A stretch of DNA of 64,000 nucleotides from Sagittula salina (GTDB lineage: Bacteria > Pseudomonadota > Alphaproteobacteria > Rhodobacterales > Rhodobacteraceae). Numbering within the stretch: the first letter of the stretch is position 1; each line of letters begins with the position of its first letter. The stretch lies in the NCBI RefSeq assembly GCF_017813235.1, contig NZ_JAGISH010000002.1, forward strand, positions 1 through 64,000. The letters are read 5' to 3'. The position numbers and the translations under genes were made by a program. The notes below the pieces were generated by a model that was not told the origin of the DNA, did not search any database, and saw only the letters and a list, made by a program, of their open reading frames with translations. Below, one piece after another: positions 16,708-25,989 of the stretch.

Positions 16708-18672
16708 ATGGGACAGAAGACTGCCATGAACAAAACCTTGATCAACAGCGCCATCGGCGGCGCGGCCATAGCGGGCGCGGTGGTGGTGGCCGTGGCGATG
16801 GGCCTTCTCGACTTCGGCGTGGAAGATCCAGTGGAGACGGCCCCGCAGCAGGCGTCTGGTGAGGCGTCTGGGGAGGCGTCTGGTGAGTCTTCTGGGCCGG
16901 GGTCGGTTGTTTCGGAAGCCGAGCCGGAGCAGGCGGAGGCCAGACCGGAGCCGAAAGCTGTCGTAGAAGGAACACCTGAAGCCGCGTCCGGAGCAAAGGC
17001 GGATGCGGCGGGGCCTTCGGACGAGGTGGCTGAGCCTGCGGCGGCGCAACTCGCCGCGCCCGAGGAACGCGCGCCTGAGGCCGGGCGGGCCGCGACAGAG
17101 CAACCCGCAGCCGGGGCAGAGATGCCGCCCGAAGAGGCATCGACGGACGCACAGGGCGATCCGGCGGAGACAGAGGGGGCTGCGGCGGAGACAGAGGGCG
17201 CTGCGGCGGAGACAGAGGGCGCTGCGGCCCCGGACGCGGACGTGGCCGAGGCGGGTAGCGCGGGTGTTACGGTGGCACAGCCGGCAGCGGACGCCAGAAG
17301 TGGAGGCTCGCGGGTCGCCGAGGCGGATACCGGGCGCGGCACGTCCAAGCTGCCGGAGACGGGGACGCCAGAAGCGAAAACCGCAGGCACCGAAGCTCCG
17401 GAGGTGCCGACCGCAGGGGCGGGCGCGTCCACCGCAGGGACTGCGGCCACAGGAGCAGAGCGGCCTGTGCAGAGCGCCGGAACCGACGCGGAGCGGCCCG
17501 CAGGCGGCGCGCCGGACGCGGGCGGAGACGCATCCCCCCCGGTGGCGCCGCGCTTTGACACGGTGCGCGCGGAGCCCGGTGGCAGCACGCTGGTGGCCGG
17601 CGCGGGCGAACCCGGCGCCGACGTGGAGGTGCTGGTGGGCGGGAGCCCGGCGGCTTCGACCCGCATCGGGTCGGACGGGAAGTTCGTGGCCTTTGTCGAT
17701 CTGCCCGCCGAAGGGGAGGCGTCGGTGCTGTCGCTGCGCACGCAGGCGGCGGGCGGACCGGTCGTGTCGGAGCAGGAGGTCATCGTGATCCCGGCCCCGC
17801 GCGCGATGGCCATGGTCGGGACCGCGCCGCAGCGGGCCGCGCCGCAGCTGCCCGGTTCGGACAGCGTGCCGCATGGCGGGCGGGTACCGCAGGCACCGGG
17901 ACAGGTGGGCGCGGAGGACACCGGCGCGGTGGCCGTCCCGCGACCGCGCGCCTCCGAGGCGCCGGCGGGGCTTTCGGCGCCCGAGGTCGACAGCGCCCCG
18001 GCGGCGCTGGGATCGGGCGACGCGCGGGCCACGGCCAGCGGCCCGGCTGCGGGGGCGATCACCGGCGCCGCGACGGGCGCCGGGCAGTTGCCGCAGGTGG
18101 GCGAGGCGCCCGCCGCCGCGCCGACGGTCCTGATGACAGGCCCGGATGGCGTGGAGGCGATGCCCGCCACCCCGCTGGCGCCGGGCGACGTGGCGCTCGA
18201 CTCGATCCGTTATGGCAACGACGGCGCGGTGCATCTGGCCGGACGGGGGGCGGATGCCGCATTCGTGCGGATCTATCTCGACAACGCGCCTGTCAGCACC
18301 GCGCGCATCCGCGAGGACGGCCAGTGGCGGGTGCAACTGCCGGAGGTCGACAGCGGCACCTACACCCTGCGCGTCGATCAGGTGGACGCGGCGGGGCAGG
18401 TCCTGGCGCGGGTCGAGAGCCCCTTCCTGCGCGAGGACCCTGCCTACCTTGCCAGCCTGTCGCCGGGCACCGGCCCGTTCCGCGAGATTACCGTGCAGCC
18501 GGGCCACACGCTTTGGGCGATTTCGCGAGACCGCTACGGCAAGGGCCTGCAATACGTGAAGATCTTCGAGGCGAACCGCGACCGCATCCGCGATCCGGAC
18601 CTGATCTATCCGGGGCAGATCTTTGACCTGCCGGAGATCGTCGGGCAGGACGCGGGCACCGCCACGGAGTAG
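16708..18672 (+). CDS. LysM-domain protein with long Ala/Glu/Gly-rich region
   Basis: 654 residues. One N-terminal membrane helix (about 10-30, INSAIGGAAIAGAVVVAVAMG), then about 250 residues of low-complexity Ala/Glu/Gly/Pro sequence with short tandem repeats, two beta-rich modules (about 285-370 and 495-570), and a C-terminal LysM domain (about 588-645, TVQPGHTLWAISRDRYGKG and YPGQIFDLPE). It is probably anchored in the inner membrane and reaches peptidoglycan through the LysM. An alternative ATG at 16726 would remove six residues. Full-length relatives with the same layout are common in Rhodobacteraceae; the role is unknown. Confidence 0.85.
   Translation: MGQKTAMNKTLINSAIGGAAIAGAVVVAVAMGLLDFGVEDPVETAPQQASGEASGEASGESSGPGSVVSEAEPEQAEARPEPKAVVEGTPEAASGAKADAAGPSDEVAEPAAAQLAAPEERAPEAGRAATEQPAAGAEMPPEEASTDAQGDPAETEGAAAETEGAAAETEGAAAPDADVAEAGSAGVTVAQPAADARSGGSRVAEADTGRGTSKLPETGTPEAKTAGTEAPEVPTAGAGASTAGTAATGAERPVQSAGTDAERPAGGAPDAGGDASPPVAPRFDTVRAEPGGSTLVAGAGEPGADVEVLVGGSPAASTRIGSDGKFVAFVDLPAEGEASVLSLRTQAAGGPVVSEQEVIVIPAPRAMAMVGTAPQRAAPQLPGSDSVPHGGRVPQAPGQVGAEDTGAVAVPRPRASEAPAGLSAPEVDSAPAALGSGDARATASGPAAGAITGAATGAGQLPQVGEAPAAAPTVLMTGPDGVEAMPATPLAPGDVALDSIRYGNDGAVHLAGRGADAAFVRIYLDNAPVSTARIREDGQWRVQLPEVDSGTYTLRVDQVDAAGQVLARVESPFLREDPAYLASLSPGTGPFREITVQPGHTLWAISRDRYGKGLQYVKIFEANRDRIRDPDLIYPGQIFDLPEIVGQDAGTATE
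16852..16887 (+). repeat. Three 12-base tandem units in the LysM gene
   Basis: GCGTCTGGTGAG, GCGTCTGGGGAG and GCGTCTGGTGAG, encoding Ala-Ser-Gly-Glu repeats just after the membrane anchor. A fourth, diverged unit follows. Confidence 0.85.
17164..17226 (+). repeat. Three 21-base tandem units in the LysM gene
   Basis: Nearly identical 21-base units beginning GCGGAGACAGAGGG and ending GCTGCG, encoding Ala-Glu-Thr-Glu-Gly-Ala-Ala three times. One base differs between the first and the other two units, so the duplication is recent. Confidence 0.85.
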
Positions 18673-18814
18673 GGGGCTGGCCCTCGCCGCGCGTCCGGGA
18701 TAGGACGGGCGCAAGAGGACGGGCGCGCTGCGACGGTCCGCTGAACCCGGCATATTTCGAGCAGGAGACCGCGAGGCGGGGGCCCCCGGCCGCGCGGTGC
18801 AGAGAGGTTTTCCA

Positions 18815-20686
18815 ATGACCAGACAGCCCGCGGCGCATGCGCCCGCCAGCCAGTCCCTGAGTCACCAGAGCCAACAGCCCACGGCGGCGCAGATCGCCGC
18901 GGAAGAGCGTCGCTCGGGCATGCGGACGATCCGCCGGGTCTGGCCCTATATCTGGCCCGAAGGCGAAAAATTCTCGTGGGTGCGGCGCCGCGTGGTGATC
19001 GCCATGGCGCTGTTGATCGCGTCAAAGCTGATCGCGGTGGTGACGCCGATCTTCTACAAACGCGCGGTGGATGCGCTCTCGGGCGAAGTGCCGGACCTCG
19101 CGCTCGGGGCCGTCGGGCTGACGCTGGCCTATGGCATGACCCGCATTGCCACGGTGGGCTTTGCCCAGATGCGCGACGGCATCTTTGCGCGCGTCGGGCA
19201 GCGCGCGCTCCGCTCGCTTGCGCTGGAGACGTTCCAGCACATCCACCGCCTGTCAATGCGCTACCACATCACCCGCAAGACCGGCGGCCTGAGCCGCATC
19301 ATCGAACGCGGCGTGAAGGGCGTGGAGTTCCTGCTGCGCTTCCTTCTGTTCTCGATCGGGCCGCTGGCGCTGGAACTGGTGCTGGTGGGGGTCGTGCTCG
19401 CATGGCTTTTCGACATCTGGTATCTGGTCGTCGTCGCCGTGGTGGTGGGCCTGTATATCTGGTTCACCTTCAAGGTCACCGAATGGCGGGTGAAGCTGCG
19501 CCGTCAGATGAATGAGCAGGACACCGACGCCAACCAGAAGGCCATCGATTCGCTGCTGAACTTCGAGACGGTGAAATACTTCGGCGCCGAAGCGCGCGAG
19601 GCGGCGCGTTACGACCGCGCCATGGAGGGCTACCAGTCGGCGGCGATCAAGACCGCGACTTCGCTTGCCTGGCTGAACTTTGGCCAGTCCTTCATTATCA
19701 CAACCGGCCTGATCATCGTCATGGTCATGGCGGCGGTCGGCGTGCAGAACGGCGCCCTGACGGTGGGCGATTTCGTCATGGTCAACGCCTACATGATCCA
19801 GATCACCATGCCGTTGAACTTTCTCGGGACAGTCTACCGCGAGATCCGGCAGGCGCTGGTGGACATGGCCGAGATGTTCGACCTGCTGGAGCAGCCCGAG
19901 GAGGTGTCGGACAAACCGGACGCCCCGGCGCTGGCGGTGCGGGGCGGGGCGGTGAACCTGGAGAACGTGACCTTTGGTTACGATCCCGCGCGGCCGATCC
20001 TCAAGGGCGTCTCGGTCAACGTGGCGGCGGGCGAGAGCGTGGCGCTGGTCGGCCCGTCGGGGTCGGGGAAATCCACCATCGGGCGGCTGCTGTTCCGGTT
20101 CTACGATGTCACCGGCGGCGCGGTGAAGATCGACGGGCAGGACGTGCGGGATGTGACGCAGGTATCCCTGCACCAGTCCATCGGCGTGGTGCCGCAGGAC
20201 ACGGTGCTGTTCAACGACACGATCCGCTACAACATCGCCTATGGCCGCGACGGCGCTTCGCAGGACGAGATCGTGGCGGCGGCGAAGGCGGCGCAGATCC
20301 ACGATTTCATTTTGTCGCTGCCAGAAGGCTACGACACGGCGGTTGGTGAACGCGGGCTGAAGCTGTCGGGCGGGGAGAAACAGCGCGTGGGCATCGCGCG
20401 CACGCTTTTGAAGAACCCGCCGATCCTGCTTCTGGACGAGGCGACCTCGGCGCTGGACACGGAAACGGAGGCCTCGATTCAGGAGGCGCTGAAGCGCGCG
20501 GGCGAAGGGCGCACGGTGTTGACCATCGCGCACCGGCTGTCGACCATCGCGGATGCCGACCGCATCGTGGTGCTTGAGAACGGGCTGGTGGTGGAGGAAG
20601 GCACGCATGACGCGCTGCTGGAGCGCGGCGGGCGCTACGCCACTCTGTGGTATCGACAGCAGGCTGAGGACGCGGAGGCGGCGTGA
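18815..20686 (+). CDS. Atm1-type ABC exporter (fused permease and ATPase)
   Basis: 623 residues. Half-transporter acting as a homodimer in the inner membrane. About six membrane helices (70-370) are followed by a nucleotide-binding domain: Walker A GPSGSGKST, signature LSGGEKQRVGIARTLL, Walker B ILLLDEATSALD and the switch His in IAHRLST. The segment LLNFETVKYFGAEAREAARYD is typical of the Atm1/ABCB7/HMT1 group, whose members export glutathione-linked metal or sulfur compounds connected with Fe-S assembly or heavy-metal tolerance. No neighbouring Fe-S genes are seen. AGAGAGG precedes the ATG. Confidence 0.9.
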   Translation: MTRQPAAHAPASQSLSHQSQQPTAAQIAAEERRSGMRTIRRVWPYIWPEGEKFSWVRRRVVIAMALLIASKLIAVVTPIFYKRAVDALSGEVPDLALGAVGLTLAYGMTRIATVGFAQMRDGIFARVGQRALRSLALETFQHIHRLSMRYHITRKTGGLSRIIERGVKGVEFLLRFLLFSIGPLALELVLVGVVLAWLFDIWYLVVVAVVVGLYIWFTFKVTEWRVKLRRQMNEQDTDANQKAIDSLLNFETVKYFGAEAREAARYDRAMEGYQSAAIKTATSLAWLNFGQSFIITTGLIIVMVMAAVGVQNGALTVGDFVMVNAYMIQITMPLNFLGTVYREIRQALVDMAEMFDLLEQPEEVSDKPDAPALAVRGGAVNLENVTFGYDPARPILKGVSVNVAAGESVALVGPSGSGKSTIGRLLFRFYDVTGGAVKIDGQDVRDVTQVSLHQSIGVVPQDTVLFNDTIRYNIAYGRDGASQDEIVAAAKAAQIHDFILSLPEGYDTAVGERGLKLSGGEKQRVGIARTLLKNPPILLLDEATSALDTETEASIQEALKRAGEGRTVLTIAHRLSTIADADRIVVLENGLVVEEGTHDALLERGGRYATLWYRQQAEDAEAA

Positions 20687-20703
20687 CGTGGGCGCGCCGG
20701 GAG

Positions 20704-20763
20704 GAAGGACTTTCGTCGAAAGTCCTTCGCGACCCAAGGCTTTTCGTCGAAAAGCCTTGGGTC
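20704..20763. repeat. Two tandem hairpins sharing a TTTCGTCGAAA core
   Basis: Hairpin one at 20704-20728 has 10-base arms (GAAGGACTTT / AAAGTCCTTC) and hairpin two at 20731-20763 has 14-base arms (GACCCAAGGCTTTT / AAAAGCCTTGGGTC); both have the loop CGTCG. They lie between two convergent genes. Stems are perfect; no T-run follows. Confidence 0.85.
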
Positions 20764-20781
20764 GGGCGGCGGGATGTTTGG

Positions 20782-21471
20782 TCAGGCGGAGTCGAGAGCC
20801 TCTTGCAGGGCGCTGTAGAAGCTGCCGAGGTGTTCGCCATCGGTCACGGCGTGGTTGACCTGCACGTTCACCGCCATGGCGTAGCGGTCGCCTTCGGGTA
20901 CGATCCGGCCCCATGACACGCGCGGGATGCAGTCCTCCGGTCCAGGCGTGGCGTGGTCGAGCGCGGTGAAATCGAGCCACGGCAGGCAGGAGAGGTAGGC
21001 CACCGCGTCGCTGGCCGTGTTGGCCGAAAGGTCGCGGCCCGCGCGCACGGTGGCGATGGTCGCCTGCACGCCCCTGTCGAAGGCGGCGAAATCCGCCTGC
21101 CAGTCCTGATAGGCATAGCCAAAGCCGCCACCCGGCCGTGCCACGGTAAAGGACAGCGCCACGCGGTCGTAGCGCACCACGGTGTCATCCCGGAACCGCG
21201 TGCGCATGTCGGGCACGGCGGACAGCGCGGCGCCGATGGCCCAGAGAGACGCGCGGAAGGGCGAGACGCCTGCGGGTTTGCGGTCCCGCATCAGGCGCGT
21301 CACGTCGAGGCGGCAGGTCACCGCGTAGTGCGGTTTGGCATAGGCGCGAAACCAGCGGTAGGCCTGCGCGCGGTCCCATGTGTCGAGGTCGATCGCGGTG
21401 TGGCCTGTCGTCTGGCCTGTCGGCTGGCCCGTCGGCTGGCCCGTAGAAGGTCCGGTCGCGTTTTCACTCAT
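20782..21471 (-). CDS. Chloramphenicol acetyltransferase-like CoA acyltransferase
   Basis: 229 residues. Type A CAT fold: the start is followed by IDLDTWDRAQAYRWFRAYAKP, then the catalytic His motif near the C-terminus, VNHAVTDGEHLGSFY (HxxxDG, as in CAT). Family members transfer acetyl from acetyl-CoA to a hydroxyl; many environmental members do not act on chloramphenicol, so resistance is not implied. The first 20 residues carry a low-complexity Ser/Thr/Gly/Gln/Pro repeat encoded by a 12-base tandem repeat and are not part of the fold. Convergent with the ABC transporter gene. Confidence 0.85.
   Translation of the reverse strand: MSENATGPSTGQPTGQPTGQTTGHTAIDLDTWDRAQAYRWFRAYAKPHYAVTCRLDVTRLMRDRKPAGVSPFRASLWAIGAALSAVPDMRTRFRDDTVVRYDRVALSFTVARPGGGFGYAYQDWQADFAAFDRGVQATIATVRAGRDLSANTASDAVAYLSCLPWLDFTALDHATPGPEDCIPRVSWGRIVPEGDRYAMAVNVQVNHAVTDGEHLGSFYSALQEALDSA
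21401..21448 (-). repeat. Four 12-base tandem units at the 5' end of the CAT-like gene
   Basis: On the plus strand TGGCCTGTCGTC, TGGCCTGTCGGC, TGGCCCGTCGGC and TGGCCCGTAGAA. They encode a Gly-Gln-Pro/Thr-Thr repeat near the N-terminus. Confidence 0.85.
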
Positions 21472-21690
21472 GGGATGTCCTCCTGTGTTGGCTCCGGGCA
21501 TAGCCGCTGGGACCGGATTTTGCCATGGGGGCGGGCGATGGGGCGGCCGAAGTACGGGCCGGTGGGGCGCTGCCCGATCGGGAGGCGTTCCCGCCGGCCT
21601 GCGCGGATATGCGGGGGCTTGCGTGCGCCGTTCATCTTTTGCTCGGGGAATTATCGGATTATGTAGGGGGCAAAGAAGGAGCACCCTTTC

Positions 21691-22470
21691 ATGACGCGGC
21701 CCATCGTCGGCATTATCGGCAATTCGCACCTCATCAACGATCAGTACCCGGCGCACGCGGGCGGCGCGATGAATTCGGCGGCGGTGGCGCAGGTGTCGAA
21801 CTGCCTGCCGCTGCTGATCCCCGCCGATCCCGCGCTGGTTAGCGTGCCGGAACTGCTGGAGGCCTGCGACGGCTTCCTGCTGACCGGCGGGCGGCCCAAC
21901 GTGCACCCGGAAGAATACGGCGAAGATTACACGGAGGCGCATGGCGCCATGGACCGCGCCCGCGACGCGATTGCCTTGCCGCTGGTGCGGGCCTGCGTCG
22001 AGCGGGGGCAGCCGTTCCTTGGCATCTGTCGCGGGTTTCAGGAGGTCAACGTCGCCATGGGTGGCACGCTCTATCCGGAGATCCGCGACCTGCCGGGGCG
22101 GATGAACCACCGGATGCCGCCGGATGGCACGCTGGAGGAGAAGTTCGCCCTGCGGCACTGTGTGACACTTACGGAAGGGGGCGTGTTCCACAAGCTTTTC
22201 GGCGCGGCCAAGGTGATGACGAACACGCTGCACGGGCAGGGGATCAAGACCCCCGGCAAACACGTCGTGGTAGAGGGTCTCGCCCCAGACGGCACGCCAG
22301 AGGCGATTTGCATCGAAGGGGCCGCCGGGTTCACGCTGTCGGTGCAGTGGCACCCGGAGTGGGACGCGGCCAACGATCCGGTTTCGCGCCCGCTGTTCGA
22401 GGCATTCGGCGATGCCGCGCGCGACTGGGCCGGATCCCGCCAGTCAGGGCGGATCTTGACGAGCGCCTGA
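21691..22470 (+). CDS. Class I glutamine amidotransferase-like gamma-glutamyl hydrolase (peptidase C26)
   Basis: 259 residues, PuuD-like. The nucleophile Cys lies in FLGICRGFQEVNVAMGG and the catalytic His/Glu in VQWHPEWD, with the FLLTGGRPNVHPEEY motif of the family. PuuD hydrolyses gamma-glutamyl-GABA in the putrescine pathway; other members act on related gamma-glutamyl compounds, and no putrescine genes are adjacent. Typical length. The start ATG follows AGAAGGAGCACC. Confidence 0.9.
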   Translation: MTRPIVGIIGNSHLINDQYPAHAGGAMNSAAVAQVSNCLPLLIPADPALVSVPELLEACDGFLLTGGRPNVHPEEYGEDYTEAHGAMDRARDAIALPLVRACVERGQPFLGICRGFQEVNVAMGGTLYPEIRDLPGRMNHRMPPDGTLEEKFALRHCVTLTEGGVFHKLFGAAKVMTNTLHGQGIKTPGKHVVVEGLAPDGTPEAICIEGAAGFTLSVQWHPEWDAANDPVSRPLFEAFGDAARDWAGSRQSGRILTSA

Positions 22471-23207
22471 GCCACGGGTCTGCGATGGCGCAATGGCCTT
22501 GGCTGGTTGGACCGCGAATCGCGGGCGCTCCGGGGGCGGGCGAGCCGGGGACAGGCAAGATCCGAGGAAATGCAATTTCCGAAGGCTGGCGCACCCGGCG
22601 GACAGGCACGACAGGACCGCGCCCTGTCCGGCCCCGGTGACATGCATGCTTTGGGACAGGCGCACACCGCAGGCGGCCCGGCTTCCTGGCTGCTCCGGCG
22701 AAGACCCGGCCCGGAGCGTTGCCAAGGCACCGGTCCACGCTGTCAGAGGCACCGTGCCGCAGGGGCTGTGACCTTGACGTTGCGGGGGTTCGCTTCATCA
22801 TTGACGGCAAAAGGGCTGTGCCTTTTGCCGGGCCTGTTTGGTGCGGTAAGATTTCCGCCCCGGGCCGTTCGGAGCCGTTGTCCGACGGAGCAGACTGACG
22901 GCGGAGCAGACTCGCGACGGGGTAGGCTGCGCGGTGGAGCAGACAGGCCAACGGAGCAGATATCCGGCGGGCGGGGCAGACGAACCGCCCCGACAGACGA
23001 ACAACCCGGGCGAACCACCCCGGCAGTCAAACCGCCCGGACGACCCACTGGGGCGGAGAACCAAGTCGCCGGAGCATTCCGGTGCGCCAGACTTCCCCAA
23101 GGGGCCAAACGCCCTTGGGGCCTGACAATTCCGCCGCGATGCGGCAAGACGACAGAGCACGAGACGGCAGCCAGCCTGCCCCGGAATTTCCGAAGAGAGG
23201 AGCCCAG
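22471..23207. other. 737-base gap with hairpins and a degenerate repeat tract
   Basis: No gene supported: open frames here are short or of composition unlike neighbouring genes. GGCAAAAGG (22806-22814) and CCTTTTGCC (22821-22829) form a clean hairpin. From about 22880 to 23050 the sequence has repeated GGAGCAGAC-like and CGGGCGAAC-like units of roughly 12-20 bases, all imperfect. CCCCAAGGG (23095-23103) pairs with CCCTTGGGG (23112-23120) just upstream of the molybdenum hydroxylase operon. The last 40 bases contain the ribosome site of the next gene. Confidence 0.6.
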
Positions 23208-23663
23208 ATGCCCTTCACCCTCACGGTCAACGGCACCCCCCACGAGGTGGACTTGCCCGGCACGGTGCCGCTTTTATGGGTCCTGCGCGACGCGCTGAAC
23301 CTGACCGGCACGAAATACGGTTGCGGTGTGGCGTCCTGCGGGGCCTGCACGGTCCACATCGACGGGGAGGCGGTGCGCTCCTGCCAACTGGCGCTGGAGG
23401 ATGTGGACGGCGCCGTGCTGACGATCGAGGGGCTGGGCACGCCTGACCGCCTGCACCGCCTGCAAAAGGCATGGGTCGAGTATCAGGTGCCGCAATGCGG
23501 CTACTGCCAGTCCGGCCAGATCATGCAGGCGGCCGCGCTGCTGGACGAGAACCCGAGCCCGACAGAGGAAGAGATCGACGCCGCCATGGCGGGCAACCTC
23601 TGTCGGTGCGGCACGTATGACCGCATCAAGTCGGCAATCCGGTCCGTGGCGGAGGGCGTGTGA
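23208..23663 (+). CDS. iorA: Molybdenum hydroxylase [2Fe-2S] subunit (isoquinoline 1-oxidoreductase alpha type)
   Basis: 151 residues. Electron-transfer subunit of a xanthine-oxidase-family enzyme. The plant-type cluster ligands are in [18 protein letters not shown] and RSCQLAL; the second cluster ligands are in [10 protein letters not shown] and [12 protein letters not shown]. Directly followed by the catalytic subunit with overlap (stop and start share a base, TGATG at 23661-23665). GAGAGGAGCCC precedes the ATG. The two-gene layout without a separate FAD subunit is that of IorAB-type and aldehyde dehydrogenases using a quinone or cytochrome acceptor. Confidence 0.92.
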   Translation: MPFTLTVNGTPHEVDLPGTVPLLWVLRDALNLTGTKYGCGVASCGACTVHIDGEAVRSCQLALEDVDGAVLTIEGLGTPDRLHRLQKAWVEYQVPQCGYCQSGQIMQAAALLDENPSPTEEEIDAAMAGNLCRCGTYDRIKSAIRSVAEGV

Positions 23664-25924
23664 TGGCGAGCATCGGCAAGATCGCGCGGCGCAGCTTTCT
23701 GATCGGTACGGCCGCCATCGTCGGCGGGGCCGCCTTTGGCGCCTGGACCGTGCTGAAGGACCCGCCGAACCCGCTGAAGCCCGCGGAGGGGGAGAGCGTG
23801 CTCAATCCCTTCGTGCTGATCGACGGGCAGGGGATCACGCTGGTCAGCCCGCGGGCCGAGATGGGGCAGGGCACGGAAACGACCTGGGCCGCGCTGATCG
23901 CGGAGGAACTGGACGTCACGCTCGATCAGGTGCGGATCATCCATGGCCCGCCCGCGCAGGCCTATTACAATCATGCGCTGATGGGGGCCGCGACGGAGGG
24001 CTACGACGCCAGCGCCTTTCAGCGATCCATGGGGGAACTCATGGGCCATCTGGGCAAGGTCTTTTCCATGCAGGTCACGGGCGGGTCGACCGCGATGAGG
24101 GACGGCTACGACCGGATGCGTGTCGTGGGCGCCGCCACGCGTGAAATGCTGGTGGCGGCGGCGGCGGACCGGCTGAAGTTCGACCCCTCGGAAATGGTCA
24201 CCTATCGCGGCGCGGTGATCGCGCCGGACGGGACCAAGATCCCCTATACGAAGCTGGCCGCCCGCGCCGCCGAAATGGAGCCGCCGCATACGGAGCTGCG
24301 TGCGCGCGAGGAATGGAAGATCCTCGGCACGCAGTTCCGCCGCAGGGATATCCCGCCGAAGACCACGGGCACCGCTACCTTTGCCATCGACACGCGCCTG
24401 CCGGGGCAGAAGTTCGCCGCGCTGCGGCTTTCGCCGACGCGGGCGCCGATCCGCGAATTCGACGCCTTCGAGGTCGCGCGGATGCCGGGGGTCGAAAAGG
24501 TTGTCGATCTGGGTGACGGGCTTGCCGTGATCGCGAACAACACATGGGTGGCGATGGATGCGGTGAACCGCATCCCCGTGACATGGCACGACGCGGCCTA
24601 CCTGGCCGACGATGCCGCCATCGGGCAGGCGCTGGAGTCGGGGTTTGATCTGGAACCGGATTCCATGCTGCGCAACGATGGAGACGTGACAAAGCTGCCC
24701 GAGGGGACGGAGCGGGTGGAGGCGGAGTATCGCGTGCCCTTCCTGTCGCACGCCACGATGGAGCCGCAGTCCGCCAACGTCTGGTTCGACGGCGGCAAGC
24801 TGAAGGTCTGGACCGGATCGCAGATGCCGACCTTTGCCCTGCGCGTCGCCGCCGAGGAGGCGGGGCTGGACGAGGATGAGATCGAGTTCAACGTGACCTA
24901 TCTGGGCGGCGGTTTCGGGCGGCGCGGCGAAGTGGATGTGGTCCGCTACGCCACGCGCATCGCCAAGGAAATGCCGGGCAGCCCGGTGCTGCTGACCTAT
25001 TCGCGCGAAGAGGACATGACGCATGACTTCTACCGCCCCGCAGCCGTCGGGCGCTTCAAGGGCGCGGTAAAGGCGGGCACGGCGGTGATGCTGGACGCCA
25101 AGGTCGCCTCTGCCCCGGTGGTCGGTCCGGCGCTGACACGCGCGGCGGGTTTTGCGCCGGGCGGGCCTGACACGGCGATCACCGAGGGCACGCACAATCA
25201 GCCCTATGCCATCCCCGCCTACCGGGCGCGTGGCTATGCCGTGCCGGACATGCCGCCGGTGGGCTTCTGGCGGTCGGTGGGGAATTCCTTCAACGGCTTT
25301 TTCATGGAAAGCTTCATCGACGAGCTGGCGGTGAAGGCCGGGGCCGATCCGTTGCAATTCCGCATGGGCATGACGCGGGACGAATTCCTGCCCGCGTGGG
25401 AAGTGCTGAACGCGGTGAAGGAGATGTCGAAATGGACGGGCGAGACGCCGGAAGGCGTCGGGCGCGGTGTGGCCATGTGCTACAGTTTCGGCACGCCGGT
25501 CGCCATGGTGCTGGAGGTACGGGACGGGCGCGCGGGGGGCACTGCCGCGCCCGAAGGCGGCGGCCCGGTGCGGATCACGGAGGCCTGGATCGCCGCCGAT
25601 CCGGGCGTGGCGCTCAACCCCGACAACATCGAGGCGCAGCTGGTCGGGGCCATGGTCTACGGGCTGTCGGCCGCCATCGGCGAAGAGATCACCTTTGCGG
25701 GCGGTGCCGTGCAGCAGCTGAATTTCCCTGATTACGAGCCGCTGCGCATGACGCAGATGCCGCGGGTGCACACACGCATCCTTGAAATACAGGAGCATCT
25801 GGGCGGTGTGGGCGAGGTCGGCACGCCGCCCGCCGCCCCGGCGCTGGCCAATGCGCTGTTCGATCTGCGCGGTGAGCGTTATCGCACGCTGCCGCTGCGC
25901 AAGGCGGTCGATTTCGCGGTCTGA
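23663..25924 (+). CDS. iorB: Molybdenum hydroxylase catalytic subunit, Tat-exported (IorB type)
   Basis: 753 residues. A twin-arginine signal (KIARRSFLIGTAAIVGG) at the N-terminus shows export of the folded enzyme to the periplasm, as in isoquinoline 1-oxidoreductase beta-type proteins. Molybdopterin-contacting motifs include GGGFGRRGEVD (about 414) and RSVGNSFNGFFMESFIDEL, and the catalytic Glu region is GGVGEVGTPPAAPAL near the end. Substrate unknown: aldehydes or N-heterocycles are the family substrates. No XdhC-like maturation gene or cytochrome c subunit is adjacent. Full length. Confidence 0.92.
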   Translation: MASIGKIARRSFLIGTAAIVGGAAFGAWTVLKDPPNPLKPAEGESVLNPFVLIDGQGITLVSPRAEMGQGTETTWAALIAEELDVTLDQVRIIHGPPAQAYYNHALMGAATEGYDASAFQRSMGELMGHLGKVFSMQVTGGSTAMRDGYDRMRVVGAATREMLVAAAADRLKFDPSEMVTYRGAVIAPDGTKIPYTKLAARAAEMEPPHTELRAREEWKILGTQFRRRDIPPKTTGTATFAIDTRLPGQKFAALRLSPTRAPIREFDAFEVARMPGVEKVVDLGDGLAVIANNTWVAMDAVNRIPVTWHDAAYLADDAAIGQALESGFDLEPDSMLRNDGDVTKLPEGTERVEAEYRVPFLSHATMEPQSANVWFDGGKLKVWTGSQMPTFALRVAAEEAGLDEDEIEFNVTYLGGGFGRRGEVDVVRYATRIAKEMPGSPVLLTYSREEDMTHDFYRPAAVGRFKGAVKAGTAVMLDAKVASAPVVGPALTRAAGFAPGGPDTAITEGTHNQPYAIPAYRARGYAVPDMPPVGFWRSVGNSFNGFFMESFIDELAVKAGADPLQFRMGMTRDEFLPAWEVLNAVKEMSKWTGETPEGVGRGVAMCYSFGTPVAMVLEVRDGRAGGTAAPEGGGPVRITEAWIAADPGVALNPDNIEAQLVGAMVYGLSAAIGEEITFAGGAVQQLNFPDYEPLRMTQMPRVHTRILEIQEHLGGVGEVGTPPAAPALANALFDLRGERYRTLPLRKAVDFAV

Positions 25925-25946
25925 AAGCGCCTGCATCGCGGGTGGG

Positions 25947-25972
25947 ACGCCGGGCCTTGGGTCCGGCGTTTT
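25947..25972. terminator. Bidirectional terminator between iorB and kynA
   Basis: ACGCCGG and CCGGCGT pair around a nine-base loop, with TTTTGCG following on the plus strand. Lies between two convergent genes. Confidence 0.65.
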
Positions 25973-25989
25973 GCGTTGAGGCGGCGGGG

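Noticed and set aside
20782..21471. Chloramphenicol resistance gene
   Set aside because: The protein has the CAT fold and motif, but close environmental members are generic acyltransferases, so a resistance function is not claimed.
22331..23243. Minus-strand and plus-strand frames in the 22471-23207 gap
   Set aside because: Composition is Arg/Pro/Gly-rich and driven by the repeats; no ribosome site or family similarity.
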